This document shows, piece by piece, positions 1 to 7,811 of a DNA stretch of 32,857 nt (its first letter is position 1; each line of letters begins with the position of its first letter). The notes beneath the pieces are model-generated. The model made no database searches. It was given only the letters and a program-made list of their open reading frames with translations, and was not told the DNA's origin. This DNA comes from Clostridia bacterium (lineage in GTDB: Bacteria > Bacillota > Clostridia > Christensenellales > Aristaeellaceae), in assembly GCA_030537395.1 (NCBI GenBank), contig JAUNMW010000007.1, positions 13,175 through 46,031 on the forward strand. The letters are read 5' to 3'. A program made the translations under genes and the position numbers.

Positions 1-22
1 ACTCTTAAAAACTTCCTCCTGC

Positions 23-51
23 TTTACAGGTCATTTGGAAAGCGGTATAAT
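23..51 (+). promoter_or_regulatory. Sigma-A promoter for the microprotein-nudC unit
   Basis: The sequence shows a -35 box TTTACA at 23-28, a 17-bp spacer and a perfect -10 box TATAAT at 46-51. Transcription would start near 58, giving a leader of about 24 nt before the GTG at 82. The trpS promoter in this window has the same TTTACAGG start and TATAAT. Confidence 0.8.
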
Positions 52-81
52 CAATTCACAAAGCGAAAGGCGGTGGTTCAA

Positions 82-237
82 GTGCCCTGGTACTGGATAT
101 TGGCGATCATTGCGGCCATCGTGGGGCCCTTCAACACCGCGCTGGCGTACAGCAAAATGCTGAAACGAAAGAAAAGGATGCAGCAAAAGGCTGCGGAGGA
201 AGCGGGGAAACAGGATGATTCAGGACATTTATCCTGA
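82..237 (+). CDS. 51-aa single-pass membrane microprotein upstream of nudC
   Basis: This short GTG-started frame encodes 51 residues. Residues 3-23 form a hydrophobic helix (WYWILAIIAAIVG and onward), followed by a strongly basic stretch (KMLKRKKR, residues 25-32) and a Gln/Ala/Glu-rich tail. That is the layout of a small single-pass protein with a cytoplasmic basic tail. An AAAGGCGG ribosome binding site lies just upstream, and the frame sits directly behind a near-consensus promoter. Its last 23 bases overlap the start of nudC, so the two are probably translationally coupled. I recognise no family and assign no function. An in-frame GTG at 73 is a possible alternative start. It could instead be only a translated leader for nudC. 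Confidence 0.6.
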   Translation: MPWYWILAIIAAIVGPFNTALAYSKMLKRKKRMQQKAAEEAGKQDDSGHLS

Positions 238-1039
238 TAAATTGGACAATCATTTTGAAAACTGCGCCCCGTCCGGGGAGGACTTTGGCCTCTGCTTCCG
301 GGCGGGAAAGCTGCTGGCTAGGATAAACGAAAAGAACGTCCTGTTTCCGCTGCATCGGGATTTTTCCAAACCGGAGCGAGCCGTTTATTTGTTTACGGTC
401 ACCAACCGGCGGTATTTTCTGGTTTTCCAAGCGGAGGGAACCCCCGCAGGCTTTGATTGGTACACGCCGCAGGAGCTTCGGCAAAGAGAACGGCAGGGCA
501 ATACGGATTTATTTATCGTATACACCGCTTATCATCTGTGGCAGTGGTACCAAACCAGCCGGTTCTGCGGGGCCTGCGGACAAGAAACGATCTTTGATGA
601 AAAGGAGCGGGCCAAGGTATGCCCCGCCTGCGGCAACCGCATTTATCCCCGCATCAATCCCGCGGTGATCGTGGGCGTGACGAATGGGGATTCTCTGCTG
701 CTTACCCGCTACCGTACCGGCTATGCCCACAACGCCCTGGTGGCCGGGTTTACGGAAATCGGGGAAACCATGGAAGAAACCGTGCGGCGGGAGGTCATGG
801 AGGAAGTGGGCCTGCGGGTGAAGAACATTCGTTATTACAAATCCCAGCCCTGGGGCGTGGCCGCCGATATTCTCATGGGCTTTTACTGCGACGCGGACGG
901 GGACCCTGCGATCCATATGGATCATACAGAGCTGAAATACGCCGAGTGGGTGCGCCGCCCTGACATCGTGCTCCAGCCTACGGACGACAGCCTGACCAAC
1001 GAAATGATGAAAATGTTCAGAGACGGAATAATTCGATAA
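215..1039 (+). CDS. nudC: NADH pyrophosphatase (NudC-type Nudix hydrolase)
   Basis: NudC hydrolyses NAD(H) to NMN(H) and AMP, and in some bacteria removes NAD caps from RNA. The 274-aa protein shows the family's domain order. There is an N-terminal domain, then a four-cysteine zinc ribbon (Cys118, Cys121, Cys136, Cys139), then a Nudix domain. The Nudix box fits Gx5Ex7REUxEExGU exactly from Gly178 to Leu200 and is followed by the NudC marker SQPW at 210-213. In the familiar enzymes the marker continues as SQPWPFPxS, whereas here it reads SQPWGVAAD. The region after it is therefore divergent, but the family call is safe. The length is normal. The start lies inside the end of the upstream microprotein gene, and a hairpin at 1046-1077 follows the stop. 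Confidence 0.9.
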   Translation: MIQDIYPDKLDNHFENCAPSGEDFGLCFRAGKLLARINEKNVLFPLHRDFSKPERAVYLFTVTNRRYFLVFQAEGTPAGFDWYTPQELRQRERQGNTDLFIVYTAYHLWQWYQTSRFCGACGQETIFDEKERAKVCPACGNRIYPRINPAVIVGVTNGDSLLLTRYRTGYAHNALVAGFTEIGETMEETVRREVMEEVGLRVKNIRYYKSQPWGVAADILMGFYCDADGDPAIHMDHTELKYAEWVRRPDIVLQPTDDSLTNEMMKMFRDGIIR

Positions 1040-1045
1040 AAAAGC

Positions 1046-1077
1046 GCCGCCGCTCCATCCTTCAATGGCGCGGCGGC
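1046..1077 (+). terminator. GC-rich hairpin after nudC
   Basis: GCCGCCGC (1046-1053) pairs with GCGGCGGC (1070-1077). An inner CCAT/ATGG pairing lies across one mismatch, giving about 12 bp of stem. It starts seven bases after the nudC stop codon. The downstream T content is modest, so it may act as an mRNA 3' end rather than a full terminator. Confidence 0.5.
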
Positions 1078-1120
1078 CTATATTGTTTCGGATTCGTCTT
1101 GCTGGGAAAGGGGTTCTGTG

Positions 1121-1156
1121 AAAAACCGCTCTTGGGGCTTCCAAGAGCGGCTTTTT
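1121..1156. terminator. Bidirectional intrinsic terminator between nudC and the zinc-ribbon gene
   Basis: A perfect 10-bp stem, CCGCTCTTGG (1126-1135) with CCAAGAGCGG (1141-1150), closes a 5-nt loop. AAAAA lies before it and a T-run after it, so it can stop transcription from both converging genes. Confidence 0.88.
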
Positions 1157-1166
1157 CAGCAATTTT

Positions 1167-1376
1167 TCAATCAGCCGTTGACACCGGGTCAAACAGCGTG
1201 CAGCCCGTTTGCTTAAAATAAGCGATCCGGTCCAGGATATCCTGCGAGGTCACGTCAAAGTATTTCGCCAGGCAAGCCACGCAGAAGAAAGTACGGGCGC
1301 CCCGATTGATCAGCTTTTTCGTGATGGCGATTTCATCCCGAGACAGGAGCGCGCCGCAGGAAGCACAGCACTCCAT
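1167..1376 (-). CDS. 69-aa CxxC zinc-ribbon protein coupled to the alpha-galactosidase
   Basis: This small protein has two cysteine pairs, CASC near residues 4-7 and CVAC near residues 32-35, which would form a treble-clef or zinc-ribbon metal site. A short helical tail follows and ends in TGCTLFDPV. Its start codon overlaps the stop codon of the GH27 gene by one base (TAATG), so it is almost certainly translated by coupling from the same mRNA. A bidirectional terminator follows directly. I do not recognise a characterised family. The metal-site reading is from cysteine spacing only, and a regulatory or adaptor role would be a guess. Confidence 0.75.
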   Translation of the reverse strand: MECCASCGALLSRDEIAITKKLINRGARTFFCVACLAKYFDVTSQDILDRIAYFKQTGCTLFDPVSTAD

Positions 1377-2557
1377 TACGCTTTTACCAGTTTGGCCAGC
1401 AGCACCCGGCAGGCGTGGCTTTCCAGCTTGATATGGAAATAATCCTGGTGCGCGCCCAAATCCTCGCCGGTGATAGCATCAGTTAGATGCAGGGCATATC
1501 CGCTGCCGTAGGGCAGGCCCGCGTCGGCAAAGATAAAGGGAATATCGGCGGATTTAGGCGCAAAATTGAAGTAACCAACCGCGAATTCATGATCGCTCAT
1601 ATGCTTGAACAGAGTCAGCCCGGAATCGGGGTAATCACGCCACCAAGTGCCCGTTTCGGGATCGTAATCGTTGTTGATCACCCGGCCGTAGTAAACGACC
1701 TGCGGCACGCGGCCCTCCGCGTCCTGATTGATGCGCAAAAGCCCTTTATTCAGCACCAATTGCTCGGCGAAGGGCTTCATATTTCTTACGTCGCCGCCCA
1801 GCATCAGCGGGGCTCCCAGCATGCACCACAGGGCAAATTGGGTCTGGTAATCCATATCGGTGCAGGCCTGGCCCAGGGCCACGTTGCCCTTGCCGTACAT
1901 GCCCACGGTGAGCATATCGATGTCGTTGTAGCAGCTGGGGCCGCTCATGCAGAATTTGTCCAGCTGGCTGCGGGCGATTTTGGAGAAGGAATTGAAATTA
2001 TCCTGAATATCGCCGGTGGAGCGGTACATGTGCACGCCCAGGGATTTCATCCATTTCCAGGGTTCGTCCGTGCCCCAGTTGCAGGCGGCGAACAGAATAT
2101 CCCGCCCCGTTACCTTCAGGGCCATGGACATGGTGGCGTACCGGGTTTTGCCGTCGGCGCTGGCGGGGAAATTGCAGAAATCGTATTTCAGATAATCCAC
2201 GCCCCAGTCCGCGAAGGTTTGGGCGTCCACGAATTCATGATCGAAGGATGATGGGTAGCCGGCGCAGGTTTGCACCCCCGCGCAGGAATACATGCCGAAC
2301 TTGAAGCCCAGGGAATGCACATAGTCCGCCAGGTCCTTCATGCCGTGGGGGAATTTTTCCGGGTCCGGCACCAGGCGACCGTTTTCGTCCCGCTGCTTCA
2401 GGCTCCAGCAGTCGTCGATCACAATGTATTCATACCCGGCGTCCAGATAGCCTTTTTCCTTCATGATCCGGGCCGTTTCCCGGATCAGTTCATCGGAAAT
2501 GTTGCTGCCAAAGGTGTTCCAGCTGTTCCATCCCATGGGAGGGGTGAGCAGGTTCAT
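1376..2557 (-). CDS. GH27 alpha-galactosidase
   Basis: The enzyme releases terminal alpha-galactose from oligosaccharides such as raffinose-type sugars and galactomannan fragments. The 393-aa protein begins with the family hallmark PPMGWNSWNTFG (6-17). It continues with VIDDCW (46-51), the nucleophile motif KYDFCN with Asp126, and the SGPSCYNDIDML segment (205-216), which holds the acid/base aspartate. The common WNDPDM form of this last motif is altered to YNDIDM here. No signal peptide is visible, so it probably acts in the cytosol on imported sugar. A longer frame begins at 2596, but ATG 2557 has AGGAG eight bases upstream and starts right at the conserved N-terminus. GH27 also contains beta-L-arabinopyranosidases, which cannot be excluded. 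Confidence 0.9.
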   Translation of the reverse strand: MNLLTPPMGWNSWNTFGSNISDELIRETARIMKEKGYLDAGYEYIVIDDCWSLKQRDENGRLVPDPEKFPHGMKDLADYVHSLGFKFGMYSCAGVQTCAGYPSSFDHEFVDAQTFADWGVDYLKYDFCNFPASADGKTRYATMSMALKVTGRDILFAACNWGTDEPWKWMKSLGVHMYRSTGDIQDNFNSFSKIARSQLDKFCMSGPSCYNDIDMLTVGMYGKGNVALGQACTDMDYQTQFALWCMLGAPLMLGGDVRNMKPFAEQLVLNKGLLRINQDAEGRVPQVVYYGRVINNDYDPETGTWWRDYPDSGLTLFKHMSDHEFAVGYFNFAPKSADIPFIFADAGLPYGSGYALHLTDAITGEDLGAHQDYFHIKLESHACRVLLAKLVKA

Positions 2558-2597
2558 AGGGGATTCTCCTTTCGTTGAATGAGCGCTTTCCATCAAT

Positions 2598-2720
2598 GAG
2601 AGAGTTGAGAGTTAAGAGTTGAGATTTATATAGTTGTTTTCTCTTTCTTACTGTGAGTCCGGCAAATGAAATGTATCAACAAAATATATCTCAACTCTTA
2701 ACTCTTAACCCTCAACTCCT
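2598..2720. repeat. Heptad-repeat hairpin element A
   Basis: The left arm (2598-2631) holds three tandem 7-bp units of the form GAGTTRA ending in GATTTAT. The right arm (about 2684-2720) holds the reverse complement with four units ending in GATATAT. The arms can pair over roughly 30 bp and enclose about 55 bp of unrelated AT-rich sequence. The element lies between hppA and the alpha-galactosidase gene, both on the minus strand. An 8-bp palindrome CTTATAAG follows at 2728-2735, as it also does beside element B. Confidence 0.8.
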
Positions 2721-2749
2721 TTTCATGCTTATAAGGCGCTAATTCTGAT

Positions 2750-2790
2750 AAAAAGCGCCTGGAAAAAGCCTTGCGGTTTTTTTCAGGCGC
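2750..2790 (-). terminator. Intrinsic terminator of hppA
   Basis: Read on the minus strand, GCGCCTG (from 2790) pairs with CAGGCGC (ending 2755) around an A/T-paired inner stem. A run of five T follows at 2754-2750. It begins 11 bases after the hppA stop. Confidence 0.82.
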
Positions 2791-2801
2791 GATGAAGCAT
2801 C

Positions 2802-4952
2802 TTACCGGATCAGGGTGATATTGCGGAATACGCTGACCAGCGTGTTGGCGACGGTGGACATGGTTTTGATGAAGATATCCAAAGCCACGCCGACCACGTC
2901 CTTGCGGGTGTCGCCCACGGTGTCGCCGGTGACGGCGGCCTTATGGGCAGCGGAGCCCTTGCCATAGCCCTTGAGCGCGCCGGATTCGATATACTTTTTG
3001 GCGTTGTCGAAAGCGCCGCCGCTGTTGCCCATGAACAGGGCGCGGGGGATGGCCACGATGGTAGCGCCGATGAGCAGGCCGCCCACGAAATCCACGCCAA
3101 AGACAAAGCCGCCGATAACGGGGATCACCATGGCCAGGATGGAGGGCACCAGCATCTTTTTCAGGGCCTGCTTGGCGGCCAGTTCGATCATCCGGTTGTA
3201 GTCCGGGGTCTTTTTGCCGGCCAGCACTTCGGGGGTCAATTGCTTGTCGCCCTCGTCGGCCATCAGCTTGGCGGATTCGATGGTGTTGTCCGTCAGCATG
3301 GCGGAGAAGTATTCCACCAGCGCGCCGCCGATGATGGCGCCGGCAACCACCACGAAGGAGGCGATGTTCAGGGTCATTTCAGAAGAATAGTTGCCCACGT
3401 AAGACACGATCAGGGACACGGTGGCAAACGCGGCGCTGCCGATGGCAAAGCCCTTGCCCACGGCGGCGGTGGTGTTGCCCACGGCGTCCAGCTTATCGGT
3501 GATCACGCGCACATTGGCGTCCAGATGGCAGCTTTCGGCCAGGCCGCCCGCGTTGTCGGCGATGGGACCGAAGGCGTCAATGGACACGGTAGCGCCAACG
3601 AAGGCCAGCATGCCCAGGGCGGCGGTGGCGACGCCATAAATGCCAGCCAGCTTGCCGGACACGAACAGCGCGATACCGATGACCACTACTGGCAGCAGCA
3701 CGGAGCGGGAACCCACGGCGTCGCCCTTGGTGACCACGAAGGCTTCCCCTTCGGGAGCCATTTCGGCCAGGGTGCGGGTGGGCTTATATTCGGTGGAGGT
3801 GTAATACTCGGTGATGGAGCCGATGGCTACGCCGCTGAGGATGCCCAGCACGGTGCAGATCCAGGGGGAGGCCCAACCGGCAGCCCAGCCGTATTCATTC
3901 TTGAGCACACCGGCGTCCACGCCCGCGAAGCAGACGGCCGCCGCGCCAAAACCCAGCACCAGGGTCAGGCCCGCGGAAATCCAGGTAGCCAGGTTCAGTT
4001 CCCGGGAGGGATTGTCGCCCATCTTTTTCCGGTCAGCGTAGAACAGGCCCAGCAGGCAGGAAAGCAGGCCCGCGCCTGCCAGGATCACAGGGAAGGAAAT
4101 GGTGCCGTTGAATACCTTTTCCAGCACGTCCTTGGCTTCGGTGAACTTGCCTTCATAGGTCTGGAACAGGATCACGGCGATCATCAGGGTGGCGGAAATG
4201 GTAGCCACGAAGGATTCCAGCAGGTCCGAGCAGTTGCCGGCGATGTCGTTCACATTGTCGCCGATAAAGTCCGCGATCACGTTGGGCACGCGGCTGTCGT
4301 CCTCGGGCAGGTCGTTGCGGACTTTCGCCAGAATGTCGGCGGAAATGTCCGCGGCCTTGGTGTAGTTGCCGCCGGCCACGCGGTTGAACATGGCCACCAG
4401 GGAGCAGCCCAGAGAATAAGTGGAAATGCGCATGATGGTGGGGTTCACGCCCTGCAGGGAGGTGAGAATGCCGCCGCCTTCAATGTCATGCCGCACATTG
4501 CCGAAAATGATCAGGATCGCCACCAGGCCAAGCAATCCCAACGCCTGAACGCTGAGACCGGAAATGCTGCCGCCGCACAGCGCCACTTTCACGGTTTCGC
4601 CGATGGACAGGCTTTCCTTGGCCTTGTTGGCGGTGCGCACGTTGGCGTAGGTGGCGCTGCGCATGCCAACCACGCAGGCGCAGGAGCTCATCAGCGATCC
4701 AAAAAGGAACGTGATGCCGCTTGTTTTTTCCACAAACAGGCTGAACACGGCGGCCAGCAGGATCACCACGATAATGATGGTCCGGTATTCGGTTTTCATG
4801 AAGGTGTTCGCGCCGGAACGAATGATGCCGGCCATTTCAGCCATTTCCTGGGTGCCTTCAGGCATTTTGCGAATGCGCTGATAATTGTACACCACATAGG
4901 CGATGGCTGCGGCAATCACGCACAGAACGAGAATGTACCACACCACAGACAT
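2802..4952 (-). CDS. hppA: Membrane-bound ion-pumping pyrophosphatase, K+-dependent type
   Basis: This integral membrane enzyme couples pyrophosphate hydrolysis to Na+ and/or H+ export. The 716-aa, multi-helix protein carries the family signatures. These include IPEDD-like LPEDD, GDNVNDIAG, ADNAGG and the C-terminal AAVTGDTVGDTRKD. The segment DAVGNTTAAVGKG has alanine where K+-independent enzymes have lysine (GNTTKA), which marks the K+-dependent class. Whether it pumps Na+, H+ or both cannot be read safely. The substrate-site motif DX7KXE reads DISADILAKVR, with Arg replacing the usual Glu. The start was chosen at 4952, where AGGAGG lies nine bases upstream and a hydrophobic first helix (SVVWYILVLCVIAAAIAYVV) follows. 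The 51 extra residues of the longer frame include promoter DNA. Confidence 0.93.
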   Translation of the reverse strand: MSVVWYILVLCVIAAAIAYVVYNYQRIRKMPEGTQEMAEMAGIIRSGANTFMKTEYRTIIIVVILLAAVFSLFVEKTSGITFLFGSLMSSCACVVGMRSATYANVRTANKAKESLSIGETVKVALCGGSISGLSVQALGLLGLVAILIIFGNVRHDIEGGGILTSLQGVNPTIMRISTYSLGCSLVAMFNRVAGGNYTKAADISADILAKVRNDLPEDDSRVPNVIADFIGDNVNDIAGNCSDLLESFVATISATLMIAVILFQTYEGKFTEAKDVLEKVFNGTISFPVILAGAGLLSCLLGLFYADRKKMGDNPSRELNLATWISAGLTLVLGFGAAAVCFAGVDAGVLKNEYGWAAGWASPWICTVLGILSGVAIGSITEYYTSTEYKPTRTLAEMAPEGEAFVVTKGDAVGSRSVLLPVVVIGIALFVSGKLAGIYGVATAALGMLAFVGATVSIDAFGPIADNAGGLAESCHLDANVRVITDKLDAVGNTTAAVGKGFAIGSAAFATVSLIVSYVGNYSSEMTLNIASFVVVAGAIIGGALVEYFSAMLTDNTIESAKLMADEGDKQLTPEVLAGKKTPDYNRMIELAAKQALKKMLVPSILAMVIPVIGGFVFGVDFVGGLLIGATIVAIPRALFMGNSGGAFDNAKKYIESGALKGYGKGSAAHKAAVTGDTVGDTRKDVVGVALDIFIKTMSTVANTLVSVFRNITLIR

Positions 4953-5021
4953 AGGGGACAACCTCCTATCATTCATTTCGCTGCGGAAAGCCGGTGATAC
5001 CGGCCTCTGCGGGGATGCCCT

Positions 5022-5051
5022 ATTATAATATTTTGGATCGCGCCGCGTCAA
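5022..5051 (-). promoter_or_regulatory. Sigma-A promoter of hppA
   Basis: On the minus strand, TTGACG (5051-5046), an 18-bp spacer and TATAAT (5027-5022) precede hppA by about 70 nt. hppA is therefore a single-gene unit with its own promoter and terminator. Confidence 0.75.
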
Positions 5052-5123
5052 TAACCTGATGAAATTTGTTGAAAAAGCTTTCCCGCATCGGGTGGATAAA
5101 AGCAATCGGCAGACAGTGTTTTT

Positions 5124-6737
5124 TTATTGACAATCCCTGGCGATAACTTTCGCAACGGCACATTCATACGGCGCGTACAGGCCATCCGTGCCTTCCCTGT
5201 TCAGATTGGATAGGGCTGGTTTTTCACAGGAGAAGGGCAGGGCAATTGGCTGTTCGTTTTCAAAATTGCAGATGACCGCCCATTTTTCCCCTTTCAGGGA
5301 ACGGGTAAAGATCATGTATGGATCATCGGGGGAGGAAAGAACCTGCAAATCGCCGTCCAGGAAAACGTCGTTTTCCCGGCGCAGCTGCAGCAGCGCCCGA
5401 TAAAACCGATAGACGGAGCGGTCGGCAGCCAGATCGTTTTTCACGTTGATTTCCTGATAACGGGTGTGAAGGGCGATCCAGGGCTTGCCGGTAGAAAAGC
5501 CGCCATTTTCACTGTCATCCCATTCCATGGGGTGGCGGGCGTTGTCCCGGCTGCCGAAATTGATCCTTTTCAGCGCTTCTTCCGCGGGCATGGTTTCGCA
5601 GAATTCCCGGTAGGTATTGATGGTTTCAATATCGTTGAAACAATCGATACTGTCGTAATGGGCGGCGGCTCTGCCGATTTCCTGGCCCTGATAGATGAAG
5701 GGGACCCCCTTAAGCAAATACACCATGGCGGCCATGCAGGTGGCGGATTCATAGCGCTTTTCCCGGTCGTTGGCGATGCGGGAAATCATGGGCGGCTGGT
5801 CGTGATTATCGGTGAACAGGCTGTGCAGAAGATCGTATTTCTCTGTTTCCCGCTGCCAATGGAGCAGATGATCCCGCAGGGTCTTTAAAGTGTCCGGCTT
5901 GGGCGTGAATTTATCATACCGCCCGCATTTTTCAATGTGATCAAACTGGAACAGGGTGCTCAGTTCACCCCGCTCAGCGGCGCAATGGCGGACCATTTCA
6001 TCGATGTCCTTGACCCAGCATTCTCCGACGGTAAACAGCTTTTTCCCGTTTTCTCGGCCAAATAGTTCGTGGATGAATTCGTGCAGGCGGGGCCCGAAAC
6101 TATTTTTCCCCGCTCCCAAATCCTTGGAAATCATGTCGATCACGTCCACCCGGAATCCATCCACGCCCTTTTCGATCCAGAAATCCACGATTTCCTTCAT
6201 AGCCTTTACCACGGCGGGGTTATCCCAATTCAGATCCGCCTGGCTGACGGCGAAGGAATGCAGGTAGTATTGGCCCCGCACGGGATCGTATTCCCAAGCG
6301 CTGCCCCGGAAAACGGATTTCCAGTCGTTGGGCTTTTCATCAAACCAATAGTAAAAATCGCTGTAGGGATTATCCTTGCCCTTCCGGGATTCCTGGAACC
6401 AGCGATGGGAAGTGGACGTGTGGTTGGGCACCAGATCCATGATCAGCTTCATGCCCCGGGCATGAAGGGCGTCGATTAAAGCCTCCATATCCGCCATGGT
6501 GCCGAATTCATCCATGATATCCCGATAATCCGAAATGTCGTAGCCGTTATCGTCGTTGGGGCTTTTGTAGCAGGGACAGAGCCAGATGGCGTTGATCCCC
6601 AAATCCTTCAGATAGTCCAGTTTTTGGATAATGCCCTGTAAATCCCCGATGCCGTCCCCGTTGCTGTCCATAAAACTCCGGGGATAAATCTGATAGATCA
6701 CCCAGCGCAGATCATCCTGATATTTTGTACAAAGCAT
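5124..6737 (-). CDS. GH13 oligo-1,6-glucosidase / alpha-glucosidase
   Basis: This cytosolic enzyme hydrolyses non-reducing alpha-glucosidic bonds of isomalto- or malto-oligosaccharides. The 537-aa length fits the GH13_31 type. The catalytic barrel motifs are all present: DLVPNHTS (101-108), GFRVDVID with nucleophile Asp198, TVGECW with acid/base Glu239, and FTDNHDQ with Asp313. The region-V segment is QADLNW (166-171), and a calcium-loop-like DSNGDGIGDL lies near residue 24. Valine after the nucleophile is the usual sign of activity on alpha-1,6 bonds. ATG 6737 was chosen because GGAGG lies nine bases upstream. The ten extra residues of the longer frame overlap that site. TTGACG about 50 bases upstream could be a -35 box, but no convincing -10 follows. 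Confidence 0.9.
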   Translation of the reverse strand: MLCTKYQDDLRWVIYQIYPRSFMDSNGDGIGDLQGIIQKLDYLKDLGINAIWLCPCYKSPNDDNGYDISDYRDIMDEFGTMADMEALIDALHARGMKLIMDLVPNHTSTSHRWFQESRKGKDNPYSDFYYWFDEKPNDWKSVFRGSAWEYDPVRGQYYLHSFAVSQADLNWDNPAVVKAMKEIVDFWIEKGVDGFRVDVIDMISKDLGAGKNSFGPRLHEFIHELFGRENGKKLFTVGECWVKDIDEMVRHCAAERGELSTLFQFDHIEKCGRYDKFTPKPDTLKTLRDHLLHWQRETEKYDLLHSLFTDNHDQPPMISRIANDREKRYESATCMAAMVYLLKGVPFIYQGQEIGRAAAHYDSIDCFNDIETINTYREFCETMPAEEALKRINFGSRDNARHPMEWDDSENGGFSTGKPWIALHTRYQEINVKNDLAADRSVYRFYRALLQLRRENDVFLDGDLQVLSSPDDPYMIFTRSLKGEKWAVICNFENEQPIALPFSCEKPALSNLNREGTDGLYAPYECAVAKVIARDCQ

Positions 6738-6871
6738 AAGGGCTTCCTCCTTCGTTTCGATCGGCATGTCCAGTGATGTTTTTTAGACATCCCGCGTCAA
6801 TTTCTTCCCAATCCGTGCCGTTTTCAGTCCTTTGTGATAAGTTCTCCATTTTTTTACGAAAACCCTTCATG

Positions 6872-6916
6872 AAAAAAGGAGAGTCTCTTCCATCTTGCCG
6901 ATTTCAGGGACTCTCC
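6872..6916 (-). terminator. Intrinsic terminator after the metallophosphoesterase
   Basis: On the minus strand, GGAGAGTC (6916-6909) pairs with GACTCTCC (6885-6878), followed by six T (6877-6872). It closes the long transporter and phosphoesterase unit about 20 bases after its last stop codon. Confidence 0.82.
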
Positions 6917-6934
6917 CATGGGCCGGACCTGATT

Positions 6935-7768
6935 TTACAGCAGCGTGATTTCCCTGGCCACCCCCTGGTTGCCCCGGCCCGTTACATACTGCATGGTGCC
7001 GCCGGGCAGGGCGCTTTCAAAATTGAAATGCACGTGGCCCGCCAGCACGGCCTTGATGCGCTTTTCCCGGTACGCCACAAATTGCACGGTGATCTCGTTG
7101 GGGCGCTGGGTAACGGCCAGGTATTCCGGGTAGATCATCAGATGCTCTTCGTCGCAGCCCATCAGGTACGCGGAGCCGTCCTTCCAGTATTCCACGCTGC
7201 GTTCAAACAGCTTTTGCTCAAACAGCGGGGCGTGAACGAACAGGATCACCGGCAGCCCCTTTTCCACCTCCATCCGCAGGCGCTTGAGCTGCCAGGGCTC
7301 CACCGTGTGATAGGCGTCGTCGATGCCCACGAAGTTCACGCCGCCCACTGCGCGGGAGGTAAAGAACATGTTCACGCCCAATTGATCCAGCCCCCGGGTC
7401 CAGTAGCTGTTCATGCGGTACACATTGTCCTCGTGTCCCCGCCCGATATAGTATTCATGATTGCCCGCGACGTACAGGATTTTGGGATTTTTCAGCACTT
7501 CCCGGGCAAATTCAATATTGGCCCTGGATACGAAATCGAACAGATCCCCCGTATGCACCAGGAGATCGCAGTTTTCCTCCGCGTAAGCGATTTGTTCGTT
7601 CAGGTTTTCCAATATTTCCTTCACCTTGGGGGCTTTCCGAGTGGCGATGGATTGCATGGGCTCCCCGTCCCGCTCGTCGCAAAGGGGCACGTGGCTGTCC
7701 GTCACGTGCAGCACCTTCACGGGCTTTTCAAGGCCGATCTCGATGACCGTCTTTTCAATGCTGAGCAT
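6935..7768 (-). CDS. Calcineurin-like metallophosphoesterase
   Basis: This 277-aa protein belongs to the two-metal phosphoesterase superfamily, whose members cleave phosphomono- or phosphodiesters. The metal ligands appear in order: VTDSH (Asp24, His26), HTGDLFD (Asp75), AGNHE (Asn103, His104), FVHAPL, and AGHVHF near residue 240. There is no signal peptide, so it is likely cytosolic. It is the last gene of the solute-binding protein and permease cluster, 43 bases after the preceding stop. Its ribosome binding site is weak (AAGAGAATAAC), so it may be made at a lower level. Its place after an importer, in a cluster that also encodes a GDPD and a PhnP-like hydrolase, suggests it works on the imported compound. 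The substrate is unknown. Confidence 0.85.
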   Translation of the reverse strand: MLSIEKTVIEIGLEKPVKVLHVTDSHVPLCDERDGEPMQSIATRKAPKVKEILENLNEQIAYAEENCDLLVHTGDLFDFVSRANIEFAREVLKNPKILYVAGNHEYYIGRGHEDNVYRMNSYWTRGLDQLGVNMFFTSRAVGGVNFVGIDDAYHTVEPWQLKRLRMEVEKGLPVILFVHAPLFEQKLFERSVEYWKDGSAYLMGCDEEHLMIYPEYLAVTQRPNEITVQFVAYREKRIKAVLAGHVHFNFESALPGGTMQYVTGRGNQGVAREITLL

Positions 7769-7811
7769 GTTATTCTCTTTTGCCCTGTTTTTCGTTGAAG
7801 AAGCCGACCCG

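Noticed and set aside
2598..2720. CRISPR array
   Set aside because: The 7-bp units are far too short, are directly adjacent without spacers, and no cas genes are present.
2943..4997. Long plus-strand frame of 684 codons opposite hppA
   Set aside because: It is an antisense shadow. The composition is His/Gly/Gln-rich with no family motif, while the minus strand encodes a clear pyrophosphatase.
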